Shown one piece after another: positions 45,803 through 54,495 of a DNA stretch of 64,000 nt (the first letter of the stretch is position 1; each line of letters begins with the position of its first letter). The notes below the pieces were generated by a model, which was not told the origin of the DNA, did no database searches, and worked only from the letters and a program-made list of their open reading frames with translations. Source of the stretch: Buttiauxella sp965119215 (GTDB lineage: Bacteria; Pseudomonadota; Gammaproteobacteria; Enterobacterales; Enterobacteriaceae); contig CBCPKK010000014.1 in NCBI GenBank assembly GCA_965119215.1, forward strand, positions 62,001 through 126,000, given 5' to 3'. The position numbers and the translations under genes were made by a program.

Positions 45803-48031
45803 ATGGTTGCGGTAAGAAGTGCACATCTCAATACAGCTGGCGAATTTGCGCCCGATAGATGGATTGCTAGCCTCGGGATCACCAACCAGCAGTCATGTGA
45901 ACGCTTAGCCGAAACCTGGCGGTATTGCGAGCAACAGACCAAAGGCCGTCCTGACGCTGAACTGCTGTTGTGGCGGGGCGTCGAGATGGTGGAAATCCTG
46001 TCGATGCTGAGCATGGACAACGACACGCTGCGAGCCGCCTTGTTGTTCCCTCTTGCCGATGCAGGTGTGGTCACCGAAGAGGTGATGCGCGAAAGCATTG
46101 ATAACCAGGTTGTGACGCTCATTTATGGCGTGCGCGACATGGCGGCTATCCGTCAGCTAAAGGCTGCCCATACAGATTCCGTTTCAGCCGAACAGGTCGA
46201 TAACGTTCGCCGCATGTTGCTGGCGATGGTCGACGATTTCCGCTGCGTGGTTATCAAATTGGCAGAGCGCATCGCCCATTTGCGCGAAGTGAAGGACGCA
46301 CCGGAAGACGAACGCGTTCTGGCGGCAAAAGAATGTACCAATATCTATGCACCGCTCGCCAACCGTCTTGGGATTGGCCAGCTCAAATGGGAGCTGGAAG
46401 ATTACTGTTTCCGCTACCTGCATCCTGACGAATACAAACGCATTGCCAAATTGCTGCACGAGCGTCGCATCGACCGTGAGCATTATATTGACGAATTTGT
46501 CGGTGCATTGCGTAACTTCATGAAAGAAGAGGGCGTTAAGGCTGAAGTGTATGGCCGCCCCAAACACATCTACAGCATCTGGCGCAAGATGCAGAAAAAG
46601 TCCCTCGCCTTTGATGAGCTGTTTGATGTACGCGCCGTACGCATCGTGGCGGAGCGTTTGCAGGACTGCTACGCCGCACTTGGCATTGTGCACACGCACT
46701 ATCGTCATATGCCGGATGAGTTTGATGACTATGTCGCTAACCCGAAACCGAACGGCTATCAGTCGATTCATACCGTGGTGCTGGGGCCAAACGGCAAAAC
46801 GATTGAAATCCAGATCCGTACTAAACAGATGCACGAAGATTCGGAACTGGGGGTCGCGGCCCATTGGAAGTACAAAGAGGGCAATGCACGTAGCGGAAGT
46901 ACGGGCCATGAAGACCGCATTGCGTGGCTGCGTAAACTGATCGCCTGGCAAGAAGAAATGGCCGATTCCGGCGAACTGCTGGATGAAGTGCGCAGCCAGG
47001 TCTTTGACGACCGTGTGTATGTGTTTACCCCGAAAGGCGATGTGGTGGACTTGCCCGCAGGTTCCACGCCGCTCGATTTTGCCTACCACATCCACAGCGA
47101 TGTGGGGCACCGTTGCATCGGCGCGAAAATCGGTGGGCGCATTGTGCCGTTCACCTACCAGTTGCAAATGGGTGACCAAATCGAAGTGATCACCCAGAAA
47201 CAGCCGAACCCGAGCCGTGACTGGTTGAACCCAAACCTGGGTTACATCACCACGAGCCGTGGGCGTGCCAAAATCCACAACTGGTTCCGCAAACAAGATC
47301 GCGACAAAAACATTCTGGCTGGACGGCAGATCCTTGATGACGAAATTGAACATCTGGGTATCAGCCTGAAAGAGGCAGAAAAATCATTACTTCCACGCTA
47401 TAACTTCAATGAAATCGATGAGTTACTGGCAGCGATTGGCGGTGGTGATATTCGTCTTAACCAGATGAGCAACTACCTGCAAGCGCAATTCAATAAGCCG
47501 ACTGCGGCTGAACAGGATGAGCAAGCGCTTCGTCAGTTGAAACAGAAAACCTATACGCCACAGTCGCGCAGCAAAGATAATGGCCGCGTCGTCGTGGAAG
47601 GCGTCGGCAATCTGATGCACCACATTGCGCGTTGCTGCCAGCCGATTCCAGGCGATGAGATTACCGGTTTCATCACCCAGGGGCGCGGTATTTCTATCCA
47701 CCGCGCGGACTGCGACCAGCTTGCTGAACTGCAATCTCACGCACCGGAACGTATCGTTGATGCGGTGTGGGGCGAAAGCTACTCCAGCGGCTACTCGCTG
47801 GTGGTGCGCGTTACCGCCAACGATCGCAGTGGCTTGCTGCGTGATATCACCACCATTCTGGCGAATGAAAAGGTGAATGTATTGGGCGTTGCAAGCCGTA
47901 GCGACACCAAACAGCAACTGGCAACCATCGATATGAATATCGAAATCTACAACCTTCAGGTACTGGGCCGCGTGCTGGGTAAACTGAACCAGGTGCCGGA
48001 TATTATCGATGCGAGGCGATTGCACGGTTAG
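45803..48031 (+). CDS. relA: (p)ppGpp synthetase I RelA
   Basis: RelA makes (p)ppGpp on ribosomes blocked by uncharged tRNA. The 742-residue product (E. coli 744) has a degenerate HD domain (to about 200), with the hydrolase His-Asp motif replaced, then the synthetase domain with YGRPKHIYSIWRKMQKK and NPKPNGYQSIHTV. A TGS domain (VYVFTPKGDVVDLPAGSTPLDFAYHIHSDVG), a zinc-finger region with CCQPIPGDEI, and a C-terminal ACT domain complete it. AGGAGAGGAC precedes the ATG. CsrA, held in check by CsrB in this window, regulates relA in E. coli. The mazEF pair that follows relA in E. coli is absent. Confidence 0.97.
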   Translation: MVAVRSAHLNTAGEFAPDRWIASLGITNQQSCERLAETWRYCEQQTKGRPDAELLLWRGVEMVEILSMLSMDNDTLRAALLFPLADAGVVTEEVMRESIDNQVVTLIYGVRDMAAIRQLKAAHTDSVSAEQVDNVRRMLLAMVDDFRCVVIKLAERIAHLREVKDAPEDERVLAAKECTNIYAPLANRLGIGQLKWELEDYCFRYLHPDEYKRIAKLLHERRIDREHYIDEFVGALRNFMKEEGVKAEVYGRPKHIYSIWRKMQKKSLAFDELFDVRAVRIVAERLQDCYAALGIVHTHYRHMPDEFDDYVANPKPNGYQSIHTVVLGPNGKTIEIQIRTKQMHEDSELGVAAHWKYKEGNARSGSTGHEDRIAWLRKLIAWQEEMADSGELLDEVRSQVFDDRVYVFTPKGDVVDLPAGSTPLDFAYHIHSDVGHRCIGAKIGGRIVPFTYQLQMGDQIEVITQKQPNPSRDWLNPNLGYITTSRGRAKIHNWFRKQDRDKNILAGRQILDDEIEHLGISLKEAEKSLLPRYNFNEIDELLAAIGGGDIRLNQMSNYLQAQFNKPTAAEQDEQALRQLKQKTYTPQSRSKDNGRVVVEGVGNLMHHIARCCQPIPGDEITGFITQGRGISIHRADCDQLAELQSHAPERIVDAVWGESYSSGYSLVVRVTANDRSGLLRDITTILANEKVNVLGVASRSDTKQQLATIDMNIEIYNLQVLGRVLGKLNQVPDIIDARRLHG

Positions 48032-48047
48032 TGGTATGTAACATAAG

Positions 48048-48075
48048 GACGGGAGGTTATCCCGTCTTTAATTTT
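48048..48075 (+). terminator. Rho-independent terminator between relA and mazG
   Basis: GACGGGA, loop GGTTA and TCCCGTC (48048-48066) are followed by TTTAATTTTTG. It lies in the 64-base gap where E. coli has mazEF. Confidence 0.75.
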
Positions 48076-48095
48076 TGTATTTGCAAGGAATTGAA

Positions 48096-48887
48096 ATGAG
48101 CCAAATTACCCGCCTTCTGGGCATCATGAAGCGCCTGCGTGACCCTGAATCCGGCTGTCCGTGGGACAAAGAGCAAACCTTTGCGACCATTGCTCCTTAT
48201 ACCCTGGAAGAAACTTACGAAGTGCTTGATGCCATCAACCGCGAAGATTTTGATGATTTACGCGGTGAACTGGGCGATTTGCTGTTCCAGGTGGTGTTTT
48301 ACGCACAGATGGCCCAGGAAGAAGGGCGCTTTGATTTCGACGATATCTGTGCCGCAATTTGCGACAAACTCGAGCGCCGTCATCCGCATATTTTTGCCGA
48401 CGCTACGGCTGAAAACAGCACTGAAGTACTGGCTCGTTGGGAACAAATCAAAAGCGATGAGCGTGCTGAAAAAGCGCAGCATTCCGCAGTTGATGACATT
48501 CCCCACGCGCTACCTGCTCTTATGCGTGCACATAAAATCCAGAAACGTTGTTCAACAGTCGGCTTCGACTGGACCACTCTTGGCCCGGTTTTAGACAAAG
48601 TCTACGAAGAGATTGACGAAGTGATGTTTGAAGCGAAACAAGCCGTCGTCGATGAAGCGAAACTGGAAGAAGAAGTCGGTGATTTATTGTTCGCTACCGT
48701 TAATCTTGCACGCCATTTAGGTACCAAAGCTGAAACCGCATTGCAAAAAGCTAATCTGAAATTCGAGCGACGTTTCCGCCAGGTGGAACAGATTATTGCC
48801 GCCAGAGGCCTGACAATGACCGGAGTCGACTTAGAAATCATGGAAGAAGTCTGGCAGCAGGTTAAACGCCAGGAAACTGAAATCTAA
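48096..48887 (+). CDS. mazG: Nucleoside triphosphate pyrophosphohydrolase MazG
   Basis: MazG hydrolyses (d)NTPs to monophosphates and pyrophosphate, cleaning non-canonical nucleotides and lowering ppGpp effects in E. coli. The length of 263 residues equals E. coli MazG. Two all-alpha MazG domains are present: the N-terminal one carries CPWDKEQTF and LEETYEVLDAI, with ELGDLLFQVVFYAQMA, and the C-terminal one EEIDEVMFEAKQ and EEEVGDLLFATVNLARHL. AAGGAATTGAA precedes the ATG. It follows relA without a toxin-antitoxin pair between, and pyrG follows after 225 bases. Confidence 0.95.
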   Translation: MSQITRLLGIMKRLRDPESGCPWDKEQTFATIAPYTLEETYEVLDAINREDFDDLRGELGDLLFQVVFYAQMAQEEGRFDFDDICAAICDKLERRHPHIFADATAENSTEVLARWEQIKSDERAEKAQHSAVDDIPHALPALMRAHKIQKRCSTVGFDWTTLGPVLDKVYEEIDEVMFEAKQAVVDEAKLEEEVGDLLFATVNLARHLGTKAETALQKANLKFERRFRQVEQIIAARGLTMTGVDLEIMEEVWQQVKRQETEI

Positions 48888-48938
48888 CGCATTTTTGTGG
48901 TCAAGCGCATTTTATGGCAATTTCGATTTAACAAGCGC

Positions 48939-48952
48939 TTGATTTGCGTCAA
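48939..48952. promoter_or_regulatory. FNR-like box upstream of pyrG
   Basis: TTGATTTGCGTCAA differs at one position from the FNR consensus TTGAT-N4-ATCAA. It lies about 170 bases before pyrG and 90 before the likely -35 box. No FNR control of pyrG is known to me, so this may be chance. Confidence 0.3.
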
Positions 48953-49029
48953 AAACTTTTATGTCAGACGAGCTATTTTCAGTGCCCTGACAAAGTGCGA
49001 GGTCAGGGCTTAGTAGACAGAATGAAAGT

Positions 49030-49058
49030 TTGTGGCGCCGATACTGTTCGGGTATACT
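49030..49058 (+). promoter_or_regulatory. Probable pyrG promoter
   Basis: TTGTGG (49030-49035) and TATACT (49053-49058) are separated by 17 bases, about 55 bases before the pyrG start codon. Confidence 0.6.
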
Positions 49059-49112
49059 ACTTTCCCGTCTTGGTACTCCCATCGTCCTTAAACCTAACTT
49101 CTCAGGTTCAGC

Positions 49113-50753
49113 ATGACAACGAACTATATTTTTGTGACCGGCGGGGTCGTTTCCTCTCTGGGTAAAGGCATTGCCGCAGCCTCCCTCGCAGCTATTCTTG
49201 AAGCCCGTGGCCTCAACGTATCCATCATGAAACTCGATCCGTACATCAACGTCGATCCGGGTACCATGAGCCCTATTCAACATGGGGAAGTGTTCGTTAC
49301 AGAAGACGGCGCTGAAACCGACCTGGATTTAGGTCACTACGAGCGCTTCATTCGCAACAAAATGACGCGTCGTAACAACTTCACCACTGGCCGTATCTAC
49401 TCAGAAGTTCTGCGTAAAGAACGCCGTGGCGACTATCTGGGCGCGACCGTCCAGGTTATTCCACACATTACGAACGCTATCAAAGAACGCATCCTTGAAG
49501 GTGGCGAAGGCTACGATGTCGTGCTGGTAGAAATCGGCGGTACTGTAGGTGATATCGAATCCCTGCCGTTCCTCGAAGCGATTCGTCAGATGGCCGTGGA
49601 AGTGGGTCGTGAGCACACGCTGTATATGCACCTGACTCTGGTGCCATATCTGGCAGCTGCCGGTGAAGTGAAAACTAAACCGACCCAACACTCCGTAAAA
49701 GAACTGCTTTCTATCGGTATTCAGCCTGATGTGCTGATCTGCCGTTCAGACCGCGTTGTTCCGGCAAACGAACGTGCAAAAATCGCATTGTTCTGTAACG
49801 TCCCGGAGAAAGCGGTTATTTCTCTAAAAGATGTCGATTCCATCTATAAAATTCCAGGTCTGTTGAAATCACAGGGTCTGGACGATTATATTTGTAAACG
49901 ATTCAGCTTGAACGTTCCTGAAGCTAACTTGTCCGAATGGGAACAAGTTATTTACGAAGAAGCGAATCCGACAAGCGAAGTCACGATTGGTATGGTCGGC
50001 AAGTACATTGAACTGCCAGATGCCTACAAATCTGTGATTGAAGCGCTGAAACACGGTGGTTTGAAAAATCGTCTGACCGTTAACATCAAGCTGATTGACT
50101 CGCAGGATGTTGAAACTCGCGGTGCTGAAGAAGTGCTGAAGGGATTGGATGCTATCCTTATCCCTGGCGGTTTTGGTTACCGTGGTGTGGAAGGCAAAAT
50201 CGCCACCGCGCGCTATGCTCGTGAGCAGAATATTCCTTATCTGGGCATTTGCTTAGGTATGCAGGTCGCGCTCATTGAGTTCGCACGAAACGTTGCAGGT
50301 ATGGCTAACGCCAACTCAACTGAATTTGTGCCAGACTGTAAATACCCGGTGGTCGCGTTAATCACCGAGTGGCGTGACGAAGAAGGTAACGTTGAAGTTC
50401 GTACTGAAAAGAGCGACTTAGGCGGCACCATGCGTCTTGGTGGCCAGCAGTGTCAGTTGACCGATGGTAGTCTGGTGCGCCAGATGTACGGTGAACCGAC
50501 AATCGTTGAGCGCCATCGCCATCGTTATGAAGTCAACAACATGTTGTTGAAGCAAATTGAAACAGCAGGTCTGCGCGTTGCGGGCCGTTCCGGTGATGAC
50601 CAACTGGTAGAAATCATCGAAGTGCCAAATCATCCGTGGTTTGTTGCTTGCCAGTTCCACCCGGAATTTACTTCTACTCCGCGTGATGGGCACCCACTGT
50701 TCGCAGGTTTTGTAAAAGCGGCCGGTGAGTACCAAAAGCGTCAGGCGAAGTAA
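49113..50753 (+). CDS. pyrG: CTP synthase PyrG
   Basis: PyrG aminates UTP to CTP with ATP and glutamine nitrogen. The 546-residue product (E. coli 545) has the amidoligase domain (1 to about 265) with GGVVSSLGKGIAAASL as the ATP loop and the UTP/CTP segment. The glutaminase domain (about 285-546) has GICLGMQ with the catalytic Cys, and the His-Glu pair in QFHPEFTS. It is transcribed with eno, 85 bases downstream, as in E. coli, linking nucleotide and glycolytic genes by old synteny rather than by pathway. Confidence 0.97.
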   Translation: MTTNYIFVTGGVVSSLGKGIAAASLAAILEARGLNVSIMKLDPYINVDPGTMSPIQHGEVFVTEDGAETDLDLGHYERFIRNKMTRRNNFTTGRIYSEVLRKERRGDYLGATVQVIPHITNAIKERILEGGEGYDVVLVEIGGTVGDIESLPFLEAIRQMAVEVGREHTLYMHLTLVPYLAAAGEVKTKPTQHSVKELLSIGIQPDVLICRSDRVVPANERAKIALFCNVPEKAVISLKDVDSIYKIPGLLKSQGLDDYICKRFSLNVPEANLSEWEQVIYEEANPTSEVTIGMVGKYIELPDAYKSVIEALKHGGLKNRLTVNIKLIDSQDVETRGAEEVLKGLDAILIPGGFGYRGVEGKIATARYAREQNIPYLGICLGMQVALIEFARNVAGMANANSTEFVPDCKYPVVALITEWRDEEGNVEVRTEKSDLGGTMRLGGQQCQLTDGSLVRQMYGEPTIVERHRHRYEVNNMLLKQIETAGLRVAGRSGDDQLVEIIEVPNHPWFVACQFHPEFTSTPRDGHPLFAGFVKAAGEYQKRQAK

Positions 50754-50769
50754 GCAGAAAGTTAGAACG

Positions 50770-50800
50770 ACAACGCGCGAATGTTTCGCGCGTTGTTTGT
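50770..50800 (+). terminator. Intercistronic hairpin between pyrG and eno
   Basis: ACAACGCGCGAA and TTCGCGCGTTGT (50770-50781 and 50785-50796) form a 12-bp perfect stem with a 3-base loop, followed by TTGTCTGG, a weak U tract. It may partly terminate pyrG mRNA or protect its 3' end. An eno promoter between this and the gene is expected but not clear. Confidence 0.6.
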
Positions 50801-50837
50801 CTGGAGTTTTAGTTTAACTTGTACTGAGGAAAATCTA

Positions 50838-52142
50838 ATGTCCAAAATCGTTAAAGTCATCGGTCGTGAAATCATCGACTCCCGTGGTAACCCGACTGTT
50901 GAAGCTGAAGTTCATCTGGAAGGCGGTTTCGTAGGTATGGCTGCTGCACCATCAGGTGCTTCTACTGGTTCCCGCGAAGCGCTGGAACTGCGCGATGGCG
51001 ACAAATCTCGCTACCTGGGCAAAGGCGTTCTGAAAGCCGTTGCTGCAGTTAACGGCCCGATTGCTGCGGCTGTAACTGGTAAAGATGCGAAAGACCAGGC
51101 TAACATCGATAAGATCATGATCGACCTGGATGGCACCGAAAACAAATCTAACTTCGGCGCTAACGCAATCCTGGCTGTATCTCTGGCTGCTGCTAAAGCT
51201 GCTGCTGCCTCTAAAGGCCTGCCGCTGTATGCACACATCGCTGAACTGAACGGCACTCCAGGCAAATACTCTATGCCTCTGCCTATGATGAACATCATCA
51301 ACGGTGGCGAGCACGCTGATAACAACGTTGATATCCAAGAGTTCATGATTCAACCCGTTGGTGCTAAAACTCTGAAAGAAGCCATCCGTATGGGTTCTGA
51401 AGTGTTCCACACCCTGGCTAAAGTTCTGAAATCTAAAGGTATGGGTACTGCTGTTGGTGACGAAGGTGGCTATGCGCCAAACCTGGGTTCCAACGCTGAA
51501 GCACTGGCTGTAATCGCTGAAGCGGTTAAAGCTGCAGGCTACGAGCTGGGTAAAGACATTACTCTGGCTATGGACTGTGCTGCTTCTGAATTCTACAAAG
51601 ACGGTAAATACGTTCTGGCTGGCGAAGGCAACAAAGCTTTCACCTCTGAAGAATTCACCCACTTCCTGGAAGACCTGACCAAACAGTACCCAATCGTTTC
51701 TATCGAAGACGGTCTGGACGAGTCTGATTGGGATGGTTTCGCATACCAGACTAAAGTCATGGGCGACAAACTTCAGTTGGTTGGTGATGACCTGTTCGTA
51801 ACCAACACCAAAATCCTGAAAAGAGGTATCGACAACGGTATCGCTAACTCCATTCTGATCAAATTCAACCAGATCGGTTCTCTGACCGAAACTCTGGCTG
51901 CGATCAAAATGGCGAAAGATGCTGGCTATACTGCAGTTATCTCTCACCGTTCAGGCGAAACTGAAGACGCTACCATTGCTGACCTGGCTGTTGGTACTGC
52001 TGCAGGCCAGATCAAAACTGGTTCTATGAGCCGTTCTGACCGTGTTGCTAAGTACAACCAGCTGATTCGTATCGAAGAAGCTTTGGCTGCTGCGGGTACA
52101 CCTGCACCGTTCAACGGTCTGAAAGAAGTTAAAGGTCAGTAA
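50838..52142 (+). CDS. eno: Enolase Eno
   Basis: Enolase converts 2-phosphoglycerate to phosphoenolpyruvate and also forms part of the RNA degradosome with RNase E. The 434-residue product (E. coli 432) starts MSKIVKVIGREIIDSRGNPT. Conserved catalytic and metal residues lie in GDEGGYAPNL (acid), IEDGLDESD, GDDLFVTN and ISHRSGETEDA, with the catalytic Lys in NSILIKFNQIG. Codon use is strongly biased to GGT, CGT, AAC and CTG, as expected for a very highly expressed gene, unlike its neighbours. TGAGGAAAATCTA lies before the ATG, and a strong terminator follows. Confidence 0.98.
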   Translation: MSKIVKVIGREIIDSRGNPTVEAEVHLEGGFVGMAAAPSGASTGSREALELRDGDKSRYLGKGVLKAVAAVNGPIAAAVTGKDAKDQANIDKIMIDLDGTENKSNFGANAILAVSLAAAKAAAASKGLPLYAHIAELNGTPGKYSMPLPMMNIINGGEHADNNVDIQEFMIQPVGAKTLKEAIRMGSEVFHTLAKVLKSKGMGTAVGDEGGYAPNLGSNAEALAVIAEAVKAAGYELGKDITLAMDCAASEFYKDGKYVLAGEGNKAFTSEEFTHFLEDLTKQYPIVSIEDGLDESDWDGFAYQTKVMGDKLQLVGDDLFVTNTKILKRGIDNGIANSILIKFNQIGSLTETLAAIKMAKDAGYTAVISHRSGETEDATIADLAVGTAAGQIKTGSMSRSDRVAKYNQLIRIEEALAAAGTPAPFNGLKEVKGQ

Positions 52143-52170
52143 TTCGTTACTGCTTCTTTAAGTTCTGAGA

Positions 52171-52195
52171 AAAACCCGCTTCGGCGGGTTTTTTT
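52171..52195 (+). terminator. Strong intrinsic terminator of eno
   Basis: AACCCGC, TTCG tetraloop and GCGGGTT are followed by TTTTT. Confidence 0.93.
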
Positions 52196-52242
52196 ATGCT
52201 CTTTTTTCCTGAAATCAGAGCTAAGCGGTGGTCATTGTTTGC

Positions 52243-52300
52243 GGTTTCCTGACCTCTCGACCAGGCTTATTGGGTTATTTCACTCACAGGTCAGGAGACC
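52243..52300 (+). promoter_or_regulatory. Long-range stem that pairs with the adhP ribosome binding site
   Basis: GGTTTCCTGACC (52243-52254) can pair along its whole length with GGTCAGGAGACC (52289-52300), with a single G-U pair and a 34-base loop. The right arm contains the Shine-Dalgarno AGGAG of adhP, 6 bases before its ATG. The structure would therefore hide the ribosome binding site. The same repeat could instead be a protein operator. Confidence 0.5.
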
Positions 52301-52303
52301 GCC

Positions 52304-53321
52304 ATGAAAGCTGCAGTTGTTAACAAAGACCACTCTGTTGGCATCATTGATAAGCCTGTTCGTGCACTTGAGCACGGAGAGGCGTTACTGACAATGGAGT
52401 GTTGTTGGTGTATGCCATACCGACTTACATGTGAAAAACGGTGATTTTGGTGATGTAACGGGTATTACGCTGGGCCATGAAGGTATCGGCATAGTGAAGT
52501 CTATCGGTCCTGGTGTGACTTCACTGAAAGTGGGCGATCGTGCAAGCGTTGCCTGGTTCTTCCGTGGATGCGGAAACTGTGAGTACTGTAATAGCGGCAA
52601 CGAAACGCTATGTCGCAGCGTCACAAACGCGGGCTATACCGCGGATGGTGGCATGGCAGAAGAGTGCATCGTTGTCGCTGACTACGCAGTGAAAGTGCCG
52701 GATGGCCTCGAGTCTGCCGCCGCAAGCAGCGTCACTTGCGCAGGCGTCACGACTTATAAAGCGGTAAAAGTTTCCCACGTTAAACCGGGTCAATGGATTG
52801 CGATTTACGGCCTGGGCGGTCTTGGTAACCTTGCGCTGCAATATGCGAAAAATGTCTTTAATGCCAAAGTTATTGCCATCGACGTGAACGATGCACAGCT
52901 CGATTTCGCCAAAGAGTGCGGGGCTGATTTGGTGATTAACTCGCGTAATGAAGATGCCGCAAAAATTATCCAGGAGAAAGTCGGTGGTGCGCACGCAGCG
53001 GTAGTCACCGCCGTAGCAAAAGCCGCGTTTAACTCTGCCGTTGATGCTGTTCGTGCGGGTGCTCGTATTGTTGCTGTCGGGCTGCCTTCAGAGTCAATGA
53101 GCCTGAACATACCGCGCCTGGTGCTTGATGGTATCGAAGTTGTGGGTTCTCTGGTCGGTACACGTATGGATCTGACAGAAGCCTTCCAGTTCGCAGCCGA
53201 AGGGAAAGTGGTTCCGAAAGTAACGATGCGGCCACTTGAAGATATCAACGCTATTTTCAAGGAAATGGAAGACGGCAAAATCAAAGGCCGCATGGTTATC
53301 GATTTTAAAACCAAAAAGTAA
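52304..53321 (+). pseudogene. adhP: Zinc-dependent alcohol dehydrogenase AdhP, one-base frameshift
   Basis: AdhP is a class I-like NAD alcohol dehydrogenase that oxidises ethanol and other primary alcohols. The frame opens at 52304 (MKAAVVNKDHSVG, with AGGAG upstream) but an extra T at about 52405-52406 shifts it. After ATGGAGTGTTGT the family sequence GVCHTDLHVKNGDFGD resumes only if one T is removed. Without the shift the gene would encode about 338 residues (E. coli 336). The break falls at the catalytic zinc Cys (ECCGVCHTD). The rest, including the structural zinc Cys cluster CGNCEYCNSGNETLC and the Rossmann motif YGLGGLGNLALQYA, is intact. A GTG at 52431 could start a remnant that lacks the catalytic Cys. 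A sequencing error is equally possible. Confidence 0.85.
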
Positions 53322-53350
53322 GCGGCGTTGAACTGACGAATGAATGAATA

Positions 53351-53371
53351 ATGGCCGGGTTTTCCGGCCAT
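53351..53371. terminator. Hairpin between convergent adhP and the M20 peptidase
   Basis: ATGGCCGG, a GTTTT loop and CCGGCCAT (53351-53358 and 53364-53371) form a perfect 8-bp stem. Tails are only slightly T-rich (GTTTATAA on the plus strand). Confidence 0.55.
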
Positions 53372-53379
53372 GTTTATAA

Positions 53380-54492
53380 CTAAAGCGACTGAATCACACG
53401 CTTAAGCAACCTAATTCTCGGCTCAATGCTATCCAGTTCCAGATATTCCGACGAACTATGGAAACCCGCCCCAATTGGGCCAAAACCATCCAGTGAAGGC
53501 ACGCCTAACGCTGCGGTATGGTTAGCGTCGGAACCGCCCCCTACGGACTTCCAGCGTACGTCGATACCCTCTGCTGCTCCGGCTTGCTCAACAAGTTTCA
53601 TCAATGCTTCGGTATCAGCGTTTGGCGACATGGCTGGTTTTTGCACCTGCTGTTGAACAGTAGTTTTCACATCCCGCTCAAATTCGCGCTCGCTATATGC
53701 CTGGATTGCAGCGTGCACACGCGCATATTCATCGTTATCCTGGAAACGGACATCGACAATCATTTCTGCATGCTCTGGTACGATATTTGCCACTACGCCG
53801 CCAGAAATTACACCGGTATTGATGGTGGTTCCTTTAGCAACATCCGCTATATCGCTGATTTCCAGCACGGCACGCGCCAGTGCTTTAATTGCTGAACGAC
53901 CAGATTCAGGATCATTTCCGGCATGCGCCGCCACACCTTTAAACGTCAGCTTATAGCCTGCCATCCCTTTACGTGCTTTCACCAGTGAACCATCGGCTCT
54001 TGCAGCTTCACATACCAGCACGCAGCGGCTGCGTTTTGCTAACTCACCAATCCAGTGATGAGAATGCACTGAGCCGGTTTCTTCATCCGGGTTCATGACA
54101 ACGCCAATGGATAAGCGCTCGAGCGTGGCTTTATCCATTTCACGTAGCGCCCAAAGAATATTCAGTAACCCGCTCTTCATATCTGATACGCCAGGGCCGT
54201 AAGCGCGGTTTCCTTCAATGCTGAATGGGCGTTCCGCCACGGTTCCCGCGGGAAATACTGTGTCCATGTGCCCGACAAGCAACACGTCATAACGCTCAGC
54301 GTCAGGTTTGTTGGTAGCGAAGAGTCCAGGGCCGACTTTTTCACCGAGTGAAATTCTGTCGCAATGCCAATTTTCATTCTGGTACCACTGCAGGAAAATA
54401 CGGCTGACTTCTTCAACGCCATCAAGCGTTGCTGTACCACAGTCGATATTCACTACTTTTTTTAGTTCTTGAAGATACTGTTTTAAATCCAT
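53380..54492 (-). CDS. M20 family metallopeptidase (carboxypeptidase G2-like)
   Basis: This 370-residue M20 dizinc exopeptidase resembles glutamate carboxypeptidase/CPG2. The metal ligands His75 and Asp77 are in GHMDTVFP, bridging Asp104 in GVSDMKSG, and the general base pair Glu137-Glu138 in DEETGS. A lid/dimer domain (about 175-290) contains AAHAGNDPESGRSA, and a further His is in GAGFHSSSEYL. There is no signal peptide, so it is probably cytosolic. It is the last gene of a yjiH-yjiG-peptidase operon; in E. coli the same transport-like pair precedes isoaspartyl dipeptidase iadA instead. A role in processing a peptide or N-acyl amino acid imported by YjiGH is inference. Confidence 0.85.
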   Translation of the reverse strand: MDLKQYLQELKKVVNIDCGTATLDGVEEVSRIFLQWYQNENWHCDRISLGEKVGPGLFATNKPDAERYDVLLVGHMDTVFPAGTVAERPFSIEGNRAYGPGVSDMKSGLLNILWALREMDKATLERLSIGVVMNPDEETGSVHSHHWIGELAKRSRCVLVCEAARADGSLVKARKGMAGYKLTFKGVAAHAGNDPESGRSAIKALARAVLEISDIADVAKGTTINTGVISGGVVANIVPEHAEMIVDVRFQDNDEYARVHAAIQAYSEREFERDVKTTVQQQVQKPAMSPNADTEALMKLVEQAGAAEGIDVRWKSVGGGSDANHTAALGVPSLDGFGPIGAGFHSSSEYLELDSIEPRIRLLKRVIQSL

Positions 54493-54495
54493 GGG

